Source: Actinomycetes bacterium (lineage in GTDB: Bacteria > Actinomycetota > Thermoleophilia > BMS3ABIN01). From it: 42,797 nucleotides of DNA. The number at the start of each line of letters is the position of its first letter. Position 1 is the first letter of the stretch. Shown here one piece after another: positions 8,669 to 17,602 of this stretch. The notes beneath the pieces are model-generated. The model searched no databases. It was not told the DNA's origin and was given only the letters and a program-made list of their open reading frames with translations. Location: the NCBI GenBank assembly GCA_021791195.1, contig JAJYXB010000017.1, positions 77,422 to 120,218 on the forward strand. The letters are read 5' to 3'. The position numbers were made by a program, and so were the translations under genes.

Positions 8669-10162
8669 ATGAATGTTGACAACAACCAGCCCCGGCGCGG
8701 CATTCTGGATGCGGCCGGCCTGTATCTTCTGCTGGCGGCGCTGCTCACCGGCCTGCTCCTCAATGGTGGCTACTTCCCCACCGCCAAAGTGCTGCTTTCG
8801 CTGCTGTTCATCGCTGCCGCGGCGGTGGAGCTGCTGGCGGCGCTGGTAGGGCGCAAAACTCTTGTGCTGCCGGCTCCCTTCTGGATCCTGGCTGTGCTCA
8901 CAGGTCTGGGCGGCGTAAGCATTATCTGGAGTGTCTCGGCGAGCGACACCGTGCGGGAGTCGCTGGCGCTGGCAGGCCTGCTGGCGGCATTCCTCGTTGC
9001 CGCGAGCCAGTTGCGCCATCCGGGAACGCCCGGGAAACTGGCCAGCTGGCTGGCATACAGCGGCGCTTTTGTGGCCGCCTGGGGGATAGTCACATACATC
9101 CTGCGCATGGCGCCGTACAGCGGCGAGGTCGACGGGCTGCTCCGGGCCGGCTCCACCCTTCAGTATTCCAACGCCCTCAGCTGCTTCGCCCTGATGTCCC
9201 TGCCTGTCACGGGCGCCCTCCACCGGCAGGCGGCGCCAGGCGACCGGCCGCTGCTCGCCCTGGGCATCACCCTGGAGACCGCCGCCGTCCTGCTGACTTT
9301 CGCGCGGTTTGGCTATTTTGCCTTGCTGCTTGTGGTCGTTTATCTGGTGGTTGCCGGCCGCCGGCGCTCCGCGGGCCGGGCTGCCGGCCTGGCGGCAGGG
9401 ACCGGCCTGGCCGTCGCGGTGGCGGCGGCGCTGAGTGAGGAAGCCGGCCTGGCGCTGGTCGGACTGGCGGCGGTCGTGGCGATCCTGGGGGCCGCCTGGA
9501 TGGCGCAGTCGTTTCTCGAACCCCCCCGGACTGAGCTTTGCCGGGATCCCCGGAGTTCGACGGCACATGGCTGCCGCCGTGATTCGCGCGCCGTCGCGGG
9601 GGCGTTTGCCTTCGTGCTCCCCGCGGCGATGGTGGTGTTTGCGGATCGCAGTCTCAGGCACATCGCCTGGGAGAGGTTTGGAGCGGGCCTCAGCCCCGCC
9701 AGCCTGCTGCCGAACCGGCTGGATACATTTGCCGGCGCAGTCGACGCCTTTCGCGTGCGGCCGCTGACCGGATCCGGCCTGGGCACCTTTGCAATCACGT
9801 TTCAGCGCTACGCCATCGCCTCGTATACCAGATTTGCCCACAACCTGGTGCTGCAGACAGCGGTGGATACGGGCGCGATCGGCGCGGCGCTGATGACGGC
9901 ATTTCTGATCTGGGCCGCGGCGCTGGCCCTGCGCCGGTTGCTGGCGGGTGCGGAACCGCTCTGCCTCGCGTTCGCCCTCACATCCCTGATCTTCATCGCG
10001 TACAACATGTTCGACTGGGAATGGTATTCGACGGCGCTGGCCGGCTGGTTTGTCGTAGCGGTGGCGGTCACGGCCGGAAAAACCGGGGACACCTTAGTTC
10101 CAGAAAATCTCCGCCGGTCTATTTCACCAGCAGATCCACTGTCAGGAAGAAGACGTAGATGA
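8669..10162 (+). CDS. O-antigen ligase/polymerase-like membrane protein
   Basis: A protein of about 497 residues with roughly a dozen hydrophobic segments. Near the C-terminus it has the Wzy_C/WaaL-type signature: GSGLGTFAITFQRYA followed by TRFAHNLVLQTAVDTGAIGA. Members of this family polymerise or ligate lipid-linked glycans on the outer side of the cytoplasmic membrane. A hydrophilic loop of about 35 residues (around residues 285-320, with two Cys) interrupts the helices. The start is uncertain: ATG 8669 lacks a clear ribosome site and TTG 8657 is in frame. The last 15 codons overlap the 3' end of the convergent mqnP-like gene. Confidence 0.72.
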   Translation: MNVDNNQPRRGILDAAGLYLLLAALLTGLLLNGGYFPTAKVLLSLLFIAAAAVELLAALVGRKTLVLPAPFWILAVLTGLGGVSIIWSVSASDTVRESLALAGLLAAFLVAASQLRHPGTPGKLASWLAYSGAFVAAWGIVTYILRMAPYSGEVDGLLRAGSTLQYSNALSCFALMSLPVTGALHRQAAPGDRPLLALGITLETAAVLLTFARFGYFALLLVVVYLVVAGRRRSAGRAAGLAAGTGLAVAVAAALSEEAGLALVGLAAVVAILGAAWMAQSFLEPPRTELCRDPRSSTAHGCRRDSRAVAGAFAFVLPAAMVVFADRSLRHIAWERFGAGLSPASLLPNRLDTFAGAVDAFRVRPLTGSGLGTFAITFQRYAIASYTRFAHNLVLQTAVDTGAIGAALMTAFLIWAAALALRRLLAGAEPLCLAFALTSLIFIAYNMFDWEWYSTALAGWFVVAVAVTAGKTGDTLVPENLRRSISPADPLSGRRRR

Positions 10163-10997
10163 TGCCGATGAAGCCGTTCAGGTTCATGAAAATACCGATG
10201 CGTGACAGATTTCGGGCTGAGACCAGGGAATTCTCAAAAGCGAGCAGCACCGCCACTACCAGCACGCCGGCGAAATAGACTGCTCCTCGCTGCCGGACCA
10301 GGCCTTCGGCCGCCAGCAGCGCCACCGCCAGCACATGAAAAACGCGCATGACCAGCAGCGAGCGGCCCACTCCCAGCAAGACCGGCAGTGAATGTCCGCC
10401 CTCGCGCCGGTCGAAATCCAGATCGAGGCAGGCATAGGCGATGTCGAAGCCGCCGATCCAGAAAGTGACCACGCCCATCAGCAGGAACGGTTGCCATGAC
10501 AGCTGTCCCGTGACAGCGACCCAGGCGCCCACCGGAGCCAGACCGATCGTCGCGCCCAGAAAGACGTGACACAGGGACGTGAACCGCTTCGTGTACGGAT
10601 AGATGACGAACGCCGCCACCACGATCGGTGACAGATACCAGGTCAGCGGCGGCAGGTTGGCCAGCGCCAGCGCCAGCGCCGCCAGCGAGATCCCGCAGAA
10701 CAGGTATGCCTGGCCCGCGGACAGCCTGCCGGCGGGCAGTTCGCGGCCGGCGGTGCGGGGGTTGCGGGCATCGATCTCCCGGTCGATGATGCGGTTCAGC
10801 CCCATTGCCAGGCTGCGGGCCGCCACCATCGCCAGGGTGATCCACAGCAGTGTGGCGGCCGGCGGGATGCTGTTCCTGGCCAGGAAGGCGCCGGCGAAAG
10901 CGAACGGCAGCGCGAAGACGCTGTGCTCGAGCTTGACGAACCTGGCAAACAGCGCCGGCAGACGGACGATCGAGGTGGTTTCATTACCGTATGACAT
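10119..10997 (-). CDS. mqnP: UbiA-family prenyltransferase, probable futalosine-pathway MqnP
   Basis: A 292-residue polytopic membrane enzyme. The first Asp-rich motif is NRIIDREIDARNPRTAGRELP near residue 68 and the second is LDLDFDRREGGHSLPVLLG near 191. Together they define UbiA prenyltransferases that attach a polyprenyl chain to an aromatic ring using Mg-diphosphate. The gene lies 27 nt downstream of a UbiD-type decarboxylase gene and close to a HepS-like gene. I therefore read it as the menaquinone enzyme MqnP, which prenylates 1,4-dihydroxy-6-naphthoate or its carboxylate. A 4-hydroxybenzoate substrate cannot be excluded by sequence alone. Confidence 0.82.
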   Translation of the reverse strand: MSYGNETTSIVRLPALFARFVKLEHSVFALPFAFAGAFLARNSIPPAATLLWITLAMVAARSLAMGLNRIIDREIDARNPRTAGRELPAGRLSAGQAYLFCGISLAALALALANLPPLTWYLSPIVVAAFVIYPYTKRFTSLCHVFLGATIGLAPVGAWVAVTGQLSWQPFLLMGVVTFWIGGFDIAYACLDLDFDRREGGHSLPVLLGVGRSLLVMRVFHVLAVALLAAEGLVRQRGAVYFAGVLVVAVLLAFENSLVSARNLSRIGIFMNLNGFIGIIYVFFLTVDLLVK

Positions 10998-11024
10998 TCA
11001 GATCAGTAAAGTCTTCCCGGGCTG

Positions 11025-12458
11025 TTACAATTCGATGCCGTATTCCCGCCAGCGCCGGTCCACCAGTTCGCTGACCTCCGCGCTCATGGCGATATCGTCG
11101 GGCCACTCGCGCGGATGCCCTTCCTCGGGCCATTTCCTGGTGGCGTCGATCCCCATCTTGGCGCCGTAGTTGGCGGTGGGGCTGGAGTGGTCCAGCACAT
11201 CCAGCGGTCCTTCGGTGATGAGGATATCCCGTCCCGGATCCACATTGTTGAACACGCGCCAGGCGACTTCGCTTTCGTTGTGCACGTCGACATGCTCGTC
11301 GACTACCACCACGAACTTCGTCAGCGACAGCATCCCCAGGCCCCAGACGGCGCTCATCATCTTGCGCGCGTGCATCGGGTAGCTCTTTTTGATTGAGATG
11401 ATGGCACAGTTGTGAAAGACGCCTTCCAGCGGCAGGTTCATGTCAACCAGCTCCGGCAGCGTCATCTTCAGCAGCGGCAGGAACAGGCGCTCGGTGGCCT
11501 TGCCCAGGTAGCAGTCCTCCATTGGCGGTTGCCCGACGATGGTGGTGGCATAGATCGGATCCCGCCGGTGTGTGATGCAGCTCAGGTGGAAAACGGGATA
11601 ATCTCCTGCCAGCGAATAATAGCCCGTGTGGTCGCCGAACGGCCCCTCGCGCCTCAGCTCACCCTGCTCGACGTACCCCTCGAGGATGATCTCCGCCGCT
11701 GCCGGCACCTCCAGGTCGACCGTCCGGCAGCGCACCATCTCCACCGGCCCGCCCTTGAGAAACCCGGCCAGGAACATTTCGTCCACGCCCTTCGGCAGTG
11801 GCGCCGTGGCCGCGTATGTCGTTGCGGGGTCCGTGCCAATGGCGACCGCCACCGGCATCCGGCCGCCGGCATCGCGGAAGTTGGCGGCGCCGTCCTTGTG
11901 CACATGCCAGTGCATGCCGGTTGTGGCGGCGTCGTATTTCTGCAGCCGGTACATGCCGGCGTTGCGCCGCCCCTGGCGGTCCTTGGTGAAGATCACCGGC
12001 AGGGTGATGAAAGGACCGCCGTCGCCGGGCCAGGTCTTGAGGATGGGAAGGGCGTCCAGGTCGGGCTTCTCCATCACCACCTCCTGGCAGGCGCCGGTTT
12101 TGACGATCTTCGGCGCCGCGCCAGCGAGGTCTTTCAGCCTGCCGAGGGCGCGCAGCTTTTCCATCAGGCCATGTGGCGCCTCCATCTCCAGCACCCGGCC
12201 GAGGCGGCCGGCGACCTCGTCCAGGCCGTCGCCGCCCAGCGCCATGCTCATCCGCTTCATGCTGCCGAACTGGTTGATCAGCACAGGCATGCGCGAGCCC
12301 TTCACGTTCCTGAACAGCAGCGCCGGCCCGTGCGCCTTGCTGACGCGGTCGGTGATCTCCGAGATCTCCAGCTCCGGATCGACCTCGGCTTCGATCTCGA
12401 TCAGCTCGCCTTCACGCTTCAGCAGCTTGATGAATTGTCTTAAGTCGTCGATTGCCAA
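11025..12458 (-). CDS. mqnL: UbiD-family decarboxylase, probable menaquinone MqnL
   Basis: A 477-residue UbiD-type enzyme. It shows an N-terminal DLRQFIKLLKREGELIEI, ALLFRNVKGS, the central GTDPATTYAATAPLPKGVDE and the conserved REGPFGDHTGYYS motif. This family uses prenylated FMN for reversible decarboxylation of an aromatic acid. Pairing with a UbiA-family gene 27 nt downstream supports MqnL, the futalosine-pathway decarboxylase, rather than ubiquinone synthesis. The prenyl-FMN synthase (UbiX/MqnM) is not in this window. A HepS-like gene ends 85 bp upstream in the same direction, so the three probably share a transcript. Confidence 0.85.
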   Translation of the reverse strand: MAIDDLRQFIKLLKREGELIEIEAEVDPELEISEITDRVSKAHGPALLFRNVKGSRMPVLINQFGSMKRMSMALGGDGLDEVAGRLGRVLEMEAPHGLMEKLRALGRLKDLAGAAPKIVKTGACQEVVMEKPDLDALPILKTWPGDGGPFITLPVIFTKDRQGRRNAGMYRLQKYDAATTGMHWHVHKDGAANFRDAGGRMPVAVAIGTDPATTYAATAPLPKGVDEMFLAGFLKGGPVEMVRCRTVDLEVPAAAEIILEGYVEQGELRREGPFGDHTGYYSLAGDYPVFHLSCITHRRDPIYATTIVGQPPMEDCYLGKATERLFLPLLKMTLPELVDMNLPLEGVFHNCAIISIKKSYPMHARKMMSAVWGLGMLSLTKFVVVVDEHVDVHNESEVAWRVFNNVDPGRDILITEGPLDVLDHSSPTANYGAKMGIDATRKWPEEGHPREWPDDIAMSAEVSELVDRRWREYGIEL

Positions 12459-12543
12459 CTCGTCACCATCTCCCGCATCAGTGGTAGCGGTTTGAATAAA
12501 ATCCGGCTGCGGCTCCGGTGCTCACCATATCAAATATCACCGG

Positions 12544-13230
12544 TTACGCGCCCGGTGCGTCCGGGCGCGCATCGCGCTGGCACAAAGTTTCCAGCTCATC
12601 AAACCAGCCGGAAAGATCGACCTGCGGGAATCCGGACTTCAGCCAGCAGCTGAAGGAATCTCCCGCCGGTTCCACTTCGCCCGCATCCCGCCCGCCATAA
12701 TTCTGAAATATATCATCCCGGTACCGGTCCATCTGCTGCCGGTACTCACCAAAATCTTCGTCTCCGAAAACCGCCCGCCTGGCCAGGCAAAGCGTGGTCA
12801 GCAGCCAGGCGCGGGTGGTTTCGCGGCCGTTGCCGGCAGCGCCGGCACGGCCGGCAACGGAATCGATATGGGCGCAGAGGCTGATCAGGTCGGCGAGCAG
12901 CCGGATGCACTGGGCGTCCTTGAGCGCCGCCATGTGGGTCAGCCCCCTGGCATACATAAAGTCGCCAGCCAGCAGATTGAACTCCGGTGTATCCGGCGCC
13001 AGCAGCCGCCCGGGGGGCCTGTAGTGCAGCAGGAAGCCTTCAAAGATGTATTCGAGCCCGAAGCAGTACTCATCGCTGACGGACGCGCTGCCGCACGCCT
13101 CGGCAAACAGGTCGGCGATGCCCCGTCCGGCCCGGCCGGACGGGGGCCCGATCCTGCCGGCCAGCAGCTCGTTGTCCGCCGCGACGTGGCGAGAGATCTC
13201 ATCAAGGGTCTGTTGGGTCCGGGGTATCAC
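12544..13230 (-). CDS. HepS-like protein (possible heptaprenyl diphosphate synthase component 1)
   Basis: A 228-residue, probably all-helical protein with no catalytic DDxxD motif. The segment FNLLAGDFMYARGLTHMAALKDAQ, continued by IRLLADLI, resembles the LAGDY...KD...IR.LA stretch of HepS, the non-catalytic subunit of two-part long-chain prenyl diphosphate synthases. It sits between rex and the mqnL-mqnP pair on the same strand. A part in making the menaquinone side chain is therefore sensible, though the catalytic partner is not in the window. The match is by eye and short, so it may instead be an unrelated helical protein. Confidence 0.5.
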   Translation of the reverse strand: MIPRTQQTLDEISRHVAADNELLAGRIGPPSGRAGRGIADLFAEACGSASVSDEYCFGLEYIFEGFLLHYRPPGRLLAPDTPEFNLLAGDFMYARGLTHMAALKDAQCIRLLADLISLCAHIDSVAGRAGAAGNGRETTRAWLLTTLCLARRAVFGDEDFGEYRQQMDRYRDDIFQNYGGRDAGEVEPAGDSFSCWLKSGFPQVDLSGWFDELETLCQRDARPDAPGA

Positions 13231-13293
13231 CGAAAGAGCGCCTCCTGCCGGGCCGGTCTGTTCCCTGCGCCCTGGCCCGGAAATGGAATTCGC

Positions 13294-13929
13294 CTAAGAA
13301 TTCAAATAGAACGAGAGTATCATCAGCTCAGTGGAAAGATCGACCTGCCGCAGGATCGCCGGTTTGTCCACATGCGCGCGGATCGGCGCAAAGTTGAGCA
13401 CCGAGGGGACGCCGGCGGCGACTGCGCGGTCGATGATGTTCTGGGCCACGCCCGCCGGGGTCGTGACGATGGCGATGTCGATGCCATGCTCCCTGATAAA
13501 CTGCTCCAGCTGGTCCGTCGGCAACACCGGGCCGACGCCGCGGTTCTTGCCGATGACGCTTTTGGAGGCGTCGAACATCGCCAGCAGGTTGAAGCCCTGT
13601 TTCTCGAAGCCCCGGTAGCGCGCCAGCGCCGTGCCCAGCTTGCCGGAACCGATGATGATCGCGTTCCAGCTGCGGTCCAGCCCCAGGCACTTCTTCAGCT
13701 CGTCGATGAGGTGGTCGATCTCGTAACCGACGCCGCGAATGCCGAATTCGCCGAAATAGGACAGATCCTTGCGGATCTGCGCCGGGTTGGTGCCCACCTC
13801 TTCCGCCAGCTGGCGTGACGAGACAGTCGTCGTCCCGCGCGCCTGCATCTCCTGCAGTTTGCGCAGGTACTGCGACAGCCGCGGCACCGTCGCCGACGGC
13901 ACTGAATGTTTTTTCGAGTTAGCGGGCAA
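13294..13929 (-). CDS. rex: Redox-sensing transcriptional repressor Rex
   Basis: A 211-residue protein with an N-terminal winged-helix domain (VPRLSQYLRKLQEM, SSRQLAEEVGTNPAQIRKDLSYFG) and a Rossmann NAD(H)-binding domain (AIIIGSGKLGTALARY). It ends with the swapped C-terminal helix ILRQVDLSTELMILSFYLNS. Rex represses respiratory and fermentative genes when NADH is low and releases DNA when NADH rises. It lies directly after hemL and before the HepS-like/menaquinone genes, so it is placed amid haem and quinone supply genes it might control. I did not see a clear Rex palindrome in the flanking gaps. Confidence 0.95.
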   Translation of the reverse strand: MPANSKKHSVPSATVPRLSQYLRKLQEMQARGTTTVSSRQLAEEVGTNPAQIRKDLSYFGEFGIRGVGYEIDHLIDELKKCLGLDRSWNAIIIGSGKLGTALARYRGFEKQGFNLLAMFDASKSVIGKNRGVGPVLPTDQLEQFIREHGIDIAIVTTPAGVAQNIIDRAVAAGVPSVLNFAPIRAHVDKPAILRQVDLSTELMILSFYLNS

Positions 13930-13960
13930 GCAGTACTATCCTGATGTTATAACTCCCACC

Positions 13961-13979
13961 GGCCGCCACTTTAGCGGCC
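13961..13979. promoter_or_regulatory. Inverted repeat between hemL and rex
   Basis: GGCCGC (13961-13966) pairs with GCGGCC (13974-13979) around a 7-nt loop, in the 52-bp gap between hemL and rex. Reading in the direction of the genes no T-run follows, so it is not a standard terminator. It might influence relative expression of hemL and rex. Confidence 0.3.
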
Positions 13980-13981
13980 TT

Positions 13982-15262
13982 TCATCCCTGGTGAAACGCT
14001 GTTGCGGCCGCCACCGTCTGCTCCAGGTCGGCGTCGCTGTGTGCCAGCGACAGGAAGGCGGCTTCGAACTGCGAAGGCGCCAGATACACGCCGTGTTCGA
14101 GCATATGCCGGTAAAATCCGGCGTAGCGGCCGGTGTCACTCGTCTTCGCGGACTCAAAATCGGTCACCGGACCGCCGGTGAAGAAGCAGGTGAACATGGA
14201 GCCGGCGCGGTTGAGGCACAACTGTCCGCTGCTTCCGCGGGCGGCCGTTTCCAGCCCATTCGCCAGCCGCGCCGATTTCTCCTCCAGCGCTTCGTACACG
14301 CCCGGCTGCTTCAGCTCCCTGAGCGTTGCCAGGCCCGCGGCCATCGCCAGCGGATTTCCGGAGAGGGTGCCGGCCTGGTAAGTGCTGCCCGCCGGGGCCA
14401 CCGTCTCCATGATCTCGCGCCGGCCGCCGAAGGCGCCTACCGGCATGCCGCCGCCGATCACCTTGCCCAGGCAGGACATGTCCGGGGTGACGCCGTAGCG
14501 TTCCTGGGCGCCGCCGTAGGCCACCCGAAAGCCGGTCATGACCTCATCAAAGATCAGCACAGTATCAAACTCGGTCGCCAGCTGCCGCAGGCCTTCGAGG
14601 AAGCCCGCCGCCGGCGGCACCGTCCCCATGTTGCCGGCCACCGGCTCGAGGATGATCGCCGCCACCTGTTCGCCTTCGCGTTCCATGATGGCGCGCACCG
14701 CCTCCAGATCGTTATATGGCGCGAGGAGGGTGTCGGCGGAGGTGCCCCTGGTGACGCCGGGGCTATCCGGCAGCGACAGCGTCGCCACGCCGGAGCCGGC
14801 GTGCACCAGCAGGCTGTCGACGGCGCCGTGGTAACAGCCCATGAACTTGATGATCTTCTCGCGGCCGGTGTAGCCGCGCGCCACCCTGAGCGCGCTCATG
14901 GTGGCTTCGGTGCCGGAGCTGACCATCCGCACCATCTCGACCGAGGGGACCGCCGCGACTACCTCGCGGGCCAGTTCCACCTCCAGCGCGCAGGGAGCGC
15001 CGAAGCTGGTGCCGTCCCTGAGTGTCTTTTCCAGCGACTCGACGACGGCTGGATGGCTGTGGCCCAGGATCAGCGGCCCCCACGATCCGACGTAATCGAT
15101 GTAACTGTTGCCGTCGACGTCAAACATGCGGCTGCCTTCGCCGCGGCTGATGAAGAGGGGGTCCCGCCCGACCGCCCGCATCGCCCGCACGGGGCTGTTG
15201 ACGCCGCCGGGCAGCAGCTCAAGCGCTTCCTGATAAAGTTTCTGTGATTTCGTGGTTTCCAG
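13982..15262 (-). CDS. hemL: Glutamate-1-semialdehyde 2,1-aminomutase, probable CTG start
   Basis: A PLP enzyme that converts glutamate-1-semialdehyde to 5-aminolevulinate in the C5 haem route. Seen: [46 protein letters not shown] and the PLP lysine in [17 protein letters not shown]. The first in-frame ATG (15190) would cut off the conserved [19 protein letters not shown] stretch. That stretch is present in frame upstream and starts after the hemB stop. Between that stop and the motif the only plausible initiator is CTG at 15262, giving 426 residues, the normal family length. An AAGG lies about 12 nt before it. GTG 15199 is an alternative but would lose most of the motif. hemB ends 24 nt upstream in the same frame. 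Confidence 0.9.
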   Translation of the reverse strand: METTKSQKLYQEALELLPGGVNSPVRAMRAVGRDPLFISRGEGSRMFDVDGNSYIDYVGSWGPLILGHSHPAVVESLEKTLRDGTSFGAPCALEVELAREVVAAVPSVEMVRMVSSGTEATMSALRVARGYTGREKIIKFMGCYHGAVDSLLVHAGSGVATLSLPDSPGVTRGTSADTLLAPYNDLEAVRAIMEREGEQVAAIILEPVAGNMGTVPPAAGFLEGLRQLATEFDTVLIFDEVMTGFRVAYGGAQERYGVTPDMSCLGKVIGGGMPVGAFGGRREIMETVAPAGSTYQAGTLSGNPLAMAAGLATLRELKQPGVYEALEEKSARLANGLETAARGSSGQLCLNRAGSMFTCFFTGGPVTDFESAKTSDTGRYAGFYRHMLEHGVYLAPSQFEAAFLSLAHSDADLEQTVAAATAFHQG

Positions 15263-15286
15263 GGAGCCGCAACCTTGCCTGTAGCG

Positions 15287-16312
15287 CTATCCGGCCAGCC
15301 AGCCGGCAACTTCCTTGGCGTGATAAGTGATGATGATGTCGGCGCCGGCGCGGCGGATTGCCGTCAGCGCTTCCAGCACGGCGCCCCGCTCGTCCAGCCA
15401 GCCCTTTTCCGCGGCCGCCTTGATCATCGAGAACTCGCCGCTGACGTTATACGCCGCCAGCGGGAACTTCGTCTCCTGCTTGACGCGGCAGATGATGTCC
15501 AGGTACGGCAGCGCCGGCTTGACCATGATGATGTCGGCGCCTTCATCGATATCCAGCAGGCATTCGCGCACCGCCTCGTCGCTGTTGCGCGCGTCCATCT
15601 GGTAGGAGCGGCGGTCGCCGAACTCCGGCGTCGAATCCGCCGCCTCGCGGAAAGGACCGTAAAACGAAGACGCGTATTTGGCGGCATAAGACATGATCGG
15701 CGTGTTTGTGAAGCCCTCGTTGTCGAGCGCCGAGCGGATGGCGGCCACGCGGCCGTCCATCATGTCGGAGGGGGCGATGATGTCGGCTCCGGCCTCCGCG
15801 TGCGACAGCGCCATCTTGGCCAGCATCTCCAGCGTCAGGTCATTGTCGACATCGCCGTCCTGGACGATGCCGCAATGGCCATGGCTGGTGTACTCGCACA
15901 GGCAGACATCCGTGATCACCAGCAGGTCGGGCACCTCATCCTTCAGCGCCGCCACTGCCATCTGGACGATCCCCTCCCCGTCGTATGCCGATGTGCCGGC
16001 TTCGTCCTTCTCGGCGGGAATGCCGAACAGCAGGATGCCGGGGATGCCGAGCTCCCGGACCTCTTTGGCTTCCCGCACCAGGTTGTTGATCGACAGCTGG
16101 TAGCAGCCGGGCATCGATCCCACCGGAGCCCGCACGTCCTTGCCGTGTGTCACAAAAAGGGGATAAATCAGCCTGCTGGGCAGGAGGTCGGTCTCGTGCA
16201 CCAGCTGGCGCATCTGGCTGTTTTGCCGCAGCCGTCGCATTCTGTAAGCGGGGAAATACAATCGGGACTCCTGTCGGATCATCGGGGGCCGCTGCCGCGG
16301 CCGGGTAACCAC
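15287..16312 (-). CDS. hemB: Delta-aminolevulinic acid dehydratase (porphobilinogen synthase)
   Basis: A 341-residue cytoplasmic enzyme that condenses two 5-aminolevulinates to porphobilinogen. It has the zinc-site cysteines in DVCLCEYTSHGHCG and the two active-site lysines in SYAAKYASSFYGPFR and MVKPALPYLD, so this is the Zn-dependent type. It is upstream of hemL and in the same direction. The frame can start at GTG 16312 or ATG 16282. Neither has a strong ribosome site, and a GATAATAT sequence lies just upstream of the GTG, compatible with a promoter close to the start. Confidence 0.95.
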   Translation of the reverse strand: MVTRPRQRPPMIRQESRLYFPAYRMRRLRQNSQMRQLVHETDLLPSRLIYPLFVTHGKDVRAPVGSMPGCYQLSINNLVREAKEVRELGIPGILLFGIPAEKDEAGTSAYDGEGIVQMAVAALKDEVPDLLVITDVCLCEYTSHGHCGIVQDGDVDNDLTLEMLAKMALSHAEAGADIIAPSDMMDGRVAAIRSALDNEGFTNTPIMSYAAKYASSFYGPFREAADSTPEFGDRRSYQMDARNSDEAVRECLLDIDEGADIIMVKPALPYLDIICRVKQETKFPLAAYNVSGEFSMIKAAAEKGWLDERGAVLEALTAIRRAGADIIITYHAKEVAGWLAG

Positions 16313-16392
16313 GTTTAATATTATCCTATATGACGGGCATCGGGAAACGTTTCACATGGCGGCGCCACCGCCGCAAAACATAAACCTGGACT

Positions 16393-17172
16393 TCAGCCTC
16401 GTTCTTCCAGGCGCGCCAGGACCGTTTCGACCTGGCGGACGTACTCCGGCGCCGCGTCGAAAGGCGCCGCTTCGTTCAGGTCCGCCTGGCGCACTTCCTC
16501 GCTGAACGGCAGGCAGCCGAGCACGTCGAAATCCTGCTCGAGCCGGCGGCAGAAATCCGCATCCGCCGCGGTCACCTTGTTCACCACCAGCGCCACGCGC
16601 GCGATGCCGATGTCGCCAGCCAGGCGCCGGATCGCCTCCGCTGTCTGCACGCTGCGGCGCCCCGGCTCAACGACCACCAGCATGGCGTCAACGCCCCTGG
16701 CGGTGGCGCGGCCGAGGTGCTCGATACCGGCTTCCATGTCGGCGATGACCACATCCTTTTCATGCAGCAGCAGATGTGTCAGTAGCGATCTGAGCAGCGC
16801 CGATTCCGGGCAGACGCAGCCGCCGCCGCCTTTTTTCACGGTGCCGAGCCTGAGCAGGTGGACGCCGTGGGCTTCCACGGACATGTTCGCGGGGATGTCG
16901 TCCACCCGCGGATTCATCTTGTATACGGGAGCGCTGGAGCCGGGCTCGGCGCCGGTGCGCTCGCGGATCAGCTGGCTCATCTCGGAGATGGGAGTCAGCG
17001 CTTCCACTGCCGCCGCCGGCATGCCGATGGCCGAGGCCAGGTTGGCGTCCGGGTCGGCGTCGACGGCGTAGACGCGCAGGCCGCGTGCCGCCAGCAGCCG
17101 CGCTAGGGTGCCGGCAACGGTTGTCTTCCCGACGCCGCCTTTGCCGGTGACTGCCAGTTTCATCCCTGCCAT
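16393..17172 (-). CDS. cooC: CooC-type nickel-insertion ATPase
   Basis: A 259-residue deviant Walker-A ATPase of the MinD/ArsA class. The P-loop is VTGKGGVGKTTVAG at the N-terminus, followed by VDADPDANLASAIG, the C-x-C metal motif GGCVCPESALLRSLL and a DMEAGIEHLGR switch region. CooC/AcsF proteins dimerise through the C-x-C pair and load nickel into CO dehydrogenase or acetyl-CoA synthase. No such enzyme is in the window, so the partner must be elsewhere. The start at ATG 17172 has AAAGGA six nt upstream; an in-frame TTG at 17193 is less likely. It may head the minus-strand haem/Rex/menaquinone cluster. Confidence 0.85.
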   Translation of the reverse strand: MAGMKLAVTGKGGVGKTTVAGTLARLLAARGLRVYAVDADPDANLASAIGMPAAAVEALTPISEMSQLIRERTGAEPGSSAPVYKMNPRVDDIPANMSVEAHGVHLLRLGTVKKGGGGCVCPESALLRSLLTHLLLHEKDVVIADMEAGIEHLGRATARGVDAMLVVVEPGRRSVQTAEAIRRLAGDIGIARVALVVNKVTAADADFCRRLEQDFDVLGCLPFSEEVRQADLNEAAPFDAAPEYVRQVETVLARLEERG

Positions 17173-17428
17173 CGCCGTTCCTTTCAATGTCAAATTTCAG
17201 CAGGACAGCAACATCGTCCCGCCGCGCACCACCTTCAGTCTATCACCGCTTCCGCCTGCGAAAAAACGGCTTTCCCGGCTTCACAAAAATTCATAAAAAT
17301 CGTAAAAAGCAGTGCTTATGGCTATACCCCCCGGGGGCTTATACATGCCCGAAATTAAATCGTACTAACCATGAATATGGATAATACGCATCATGTTAAT
17401 TGCTGATATTGGAGTAAACTACTTGCAT

Positions 17429-17452
17429 ATAAGTGTCTATATAAGTGTCTAT
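17429..17452. repeat. 12-bp tandem direct repeat upstream of the locus
   Basis: Two perfect copies of ATAAGTGTCTAT stand head to tail. The related string AAGTGTCTATA recurs at 24968-24978, just beyond the end of the same locus. Tandem spacing of 12 bp could serve a regulator that binds on neighbouring helix faces, but this is inference. Confidence 0.6.
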
Positions 17453-17571
17453 GTCAACCATCCAGGGGAGTTGGGAAAGCGCGAACGGTCGTTGGGCACC
17501 GAGCTCAAATCAATGACCGGCTGACGCGGAAGCTGCAGCTCAGGCGGAGTCAACGGTCTTTCCAGTCATCA

Positions 17572-17602
17572 GGGTAACTCATTTATTTGAGGCCCGTTTT
17601 TT
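17572..17602 (+). terminator. Terminator-like hairpin in the leader
   Basis: GGG (17572-17574) plus CTCA (17578-17581) pair with TGAG (17588-17591) plus CCC (17593-17595), around a TTTATT loop. The hairpin is followed after one base by TTTTTT. It lies about 180 nt upstream of the propeller start, so it would stop transcripts before the gene unless bypassed. It could also be the end of some upstream RNA. Confidence 0.5.

Noticed and set aside
13930-13981. Rex operator upstream of rex
   Set aside because: No TTGTGAA-N4-TTCACAA-like palindrome is present; only a GC hairpin is seen.
17429-17452. Start of a CRISPR array
   Set aside because: Only two 12-bp units with no spacer between them and no cas gene nearby.
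17461-17602. c-di-GMP, TPP or cobalamin riboswitch in the leader
   Set aside because: Compared with remembered consensus strings; none of the invariant segments is present in order.
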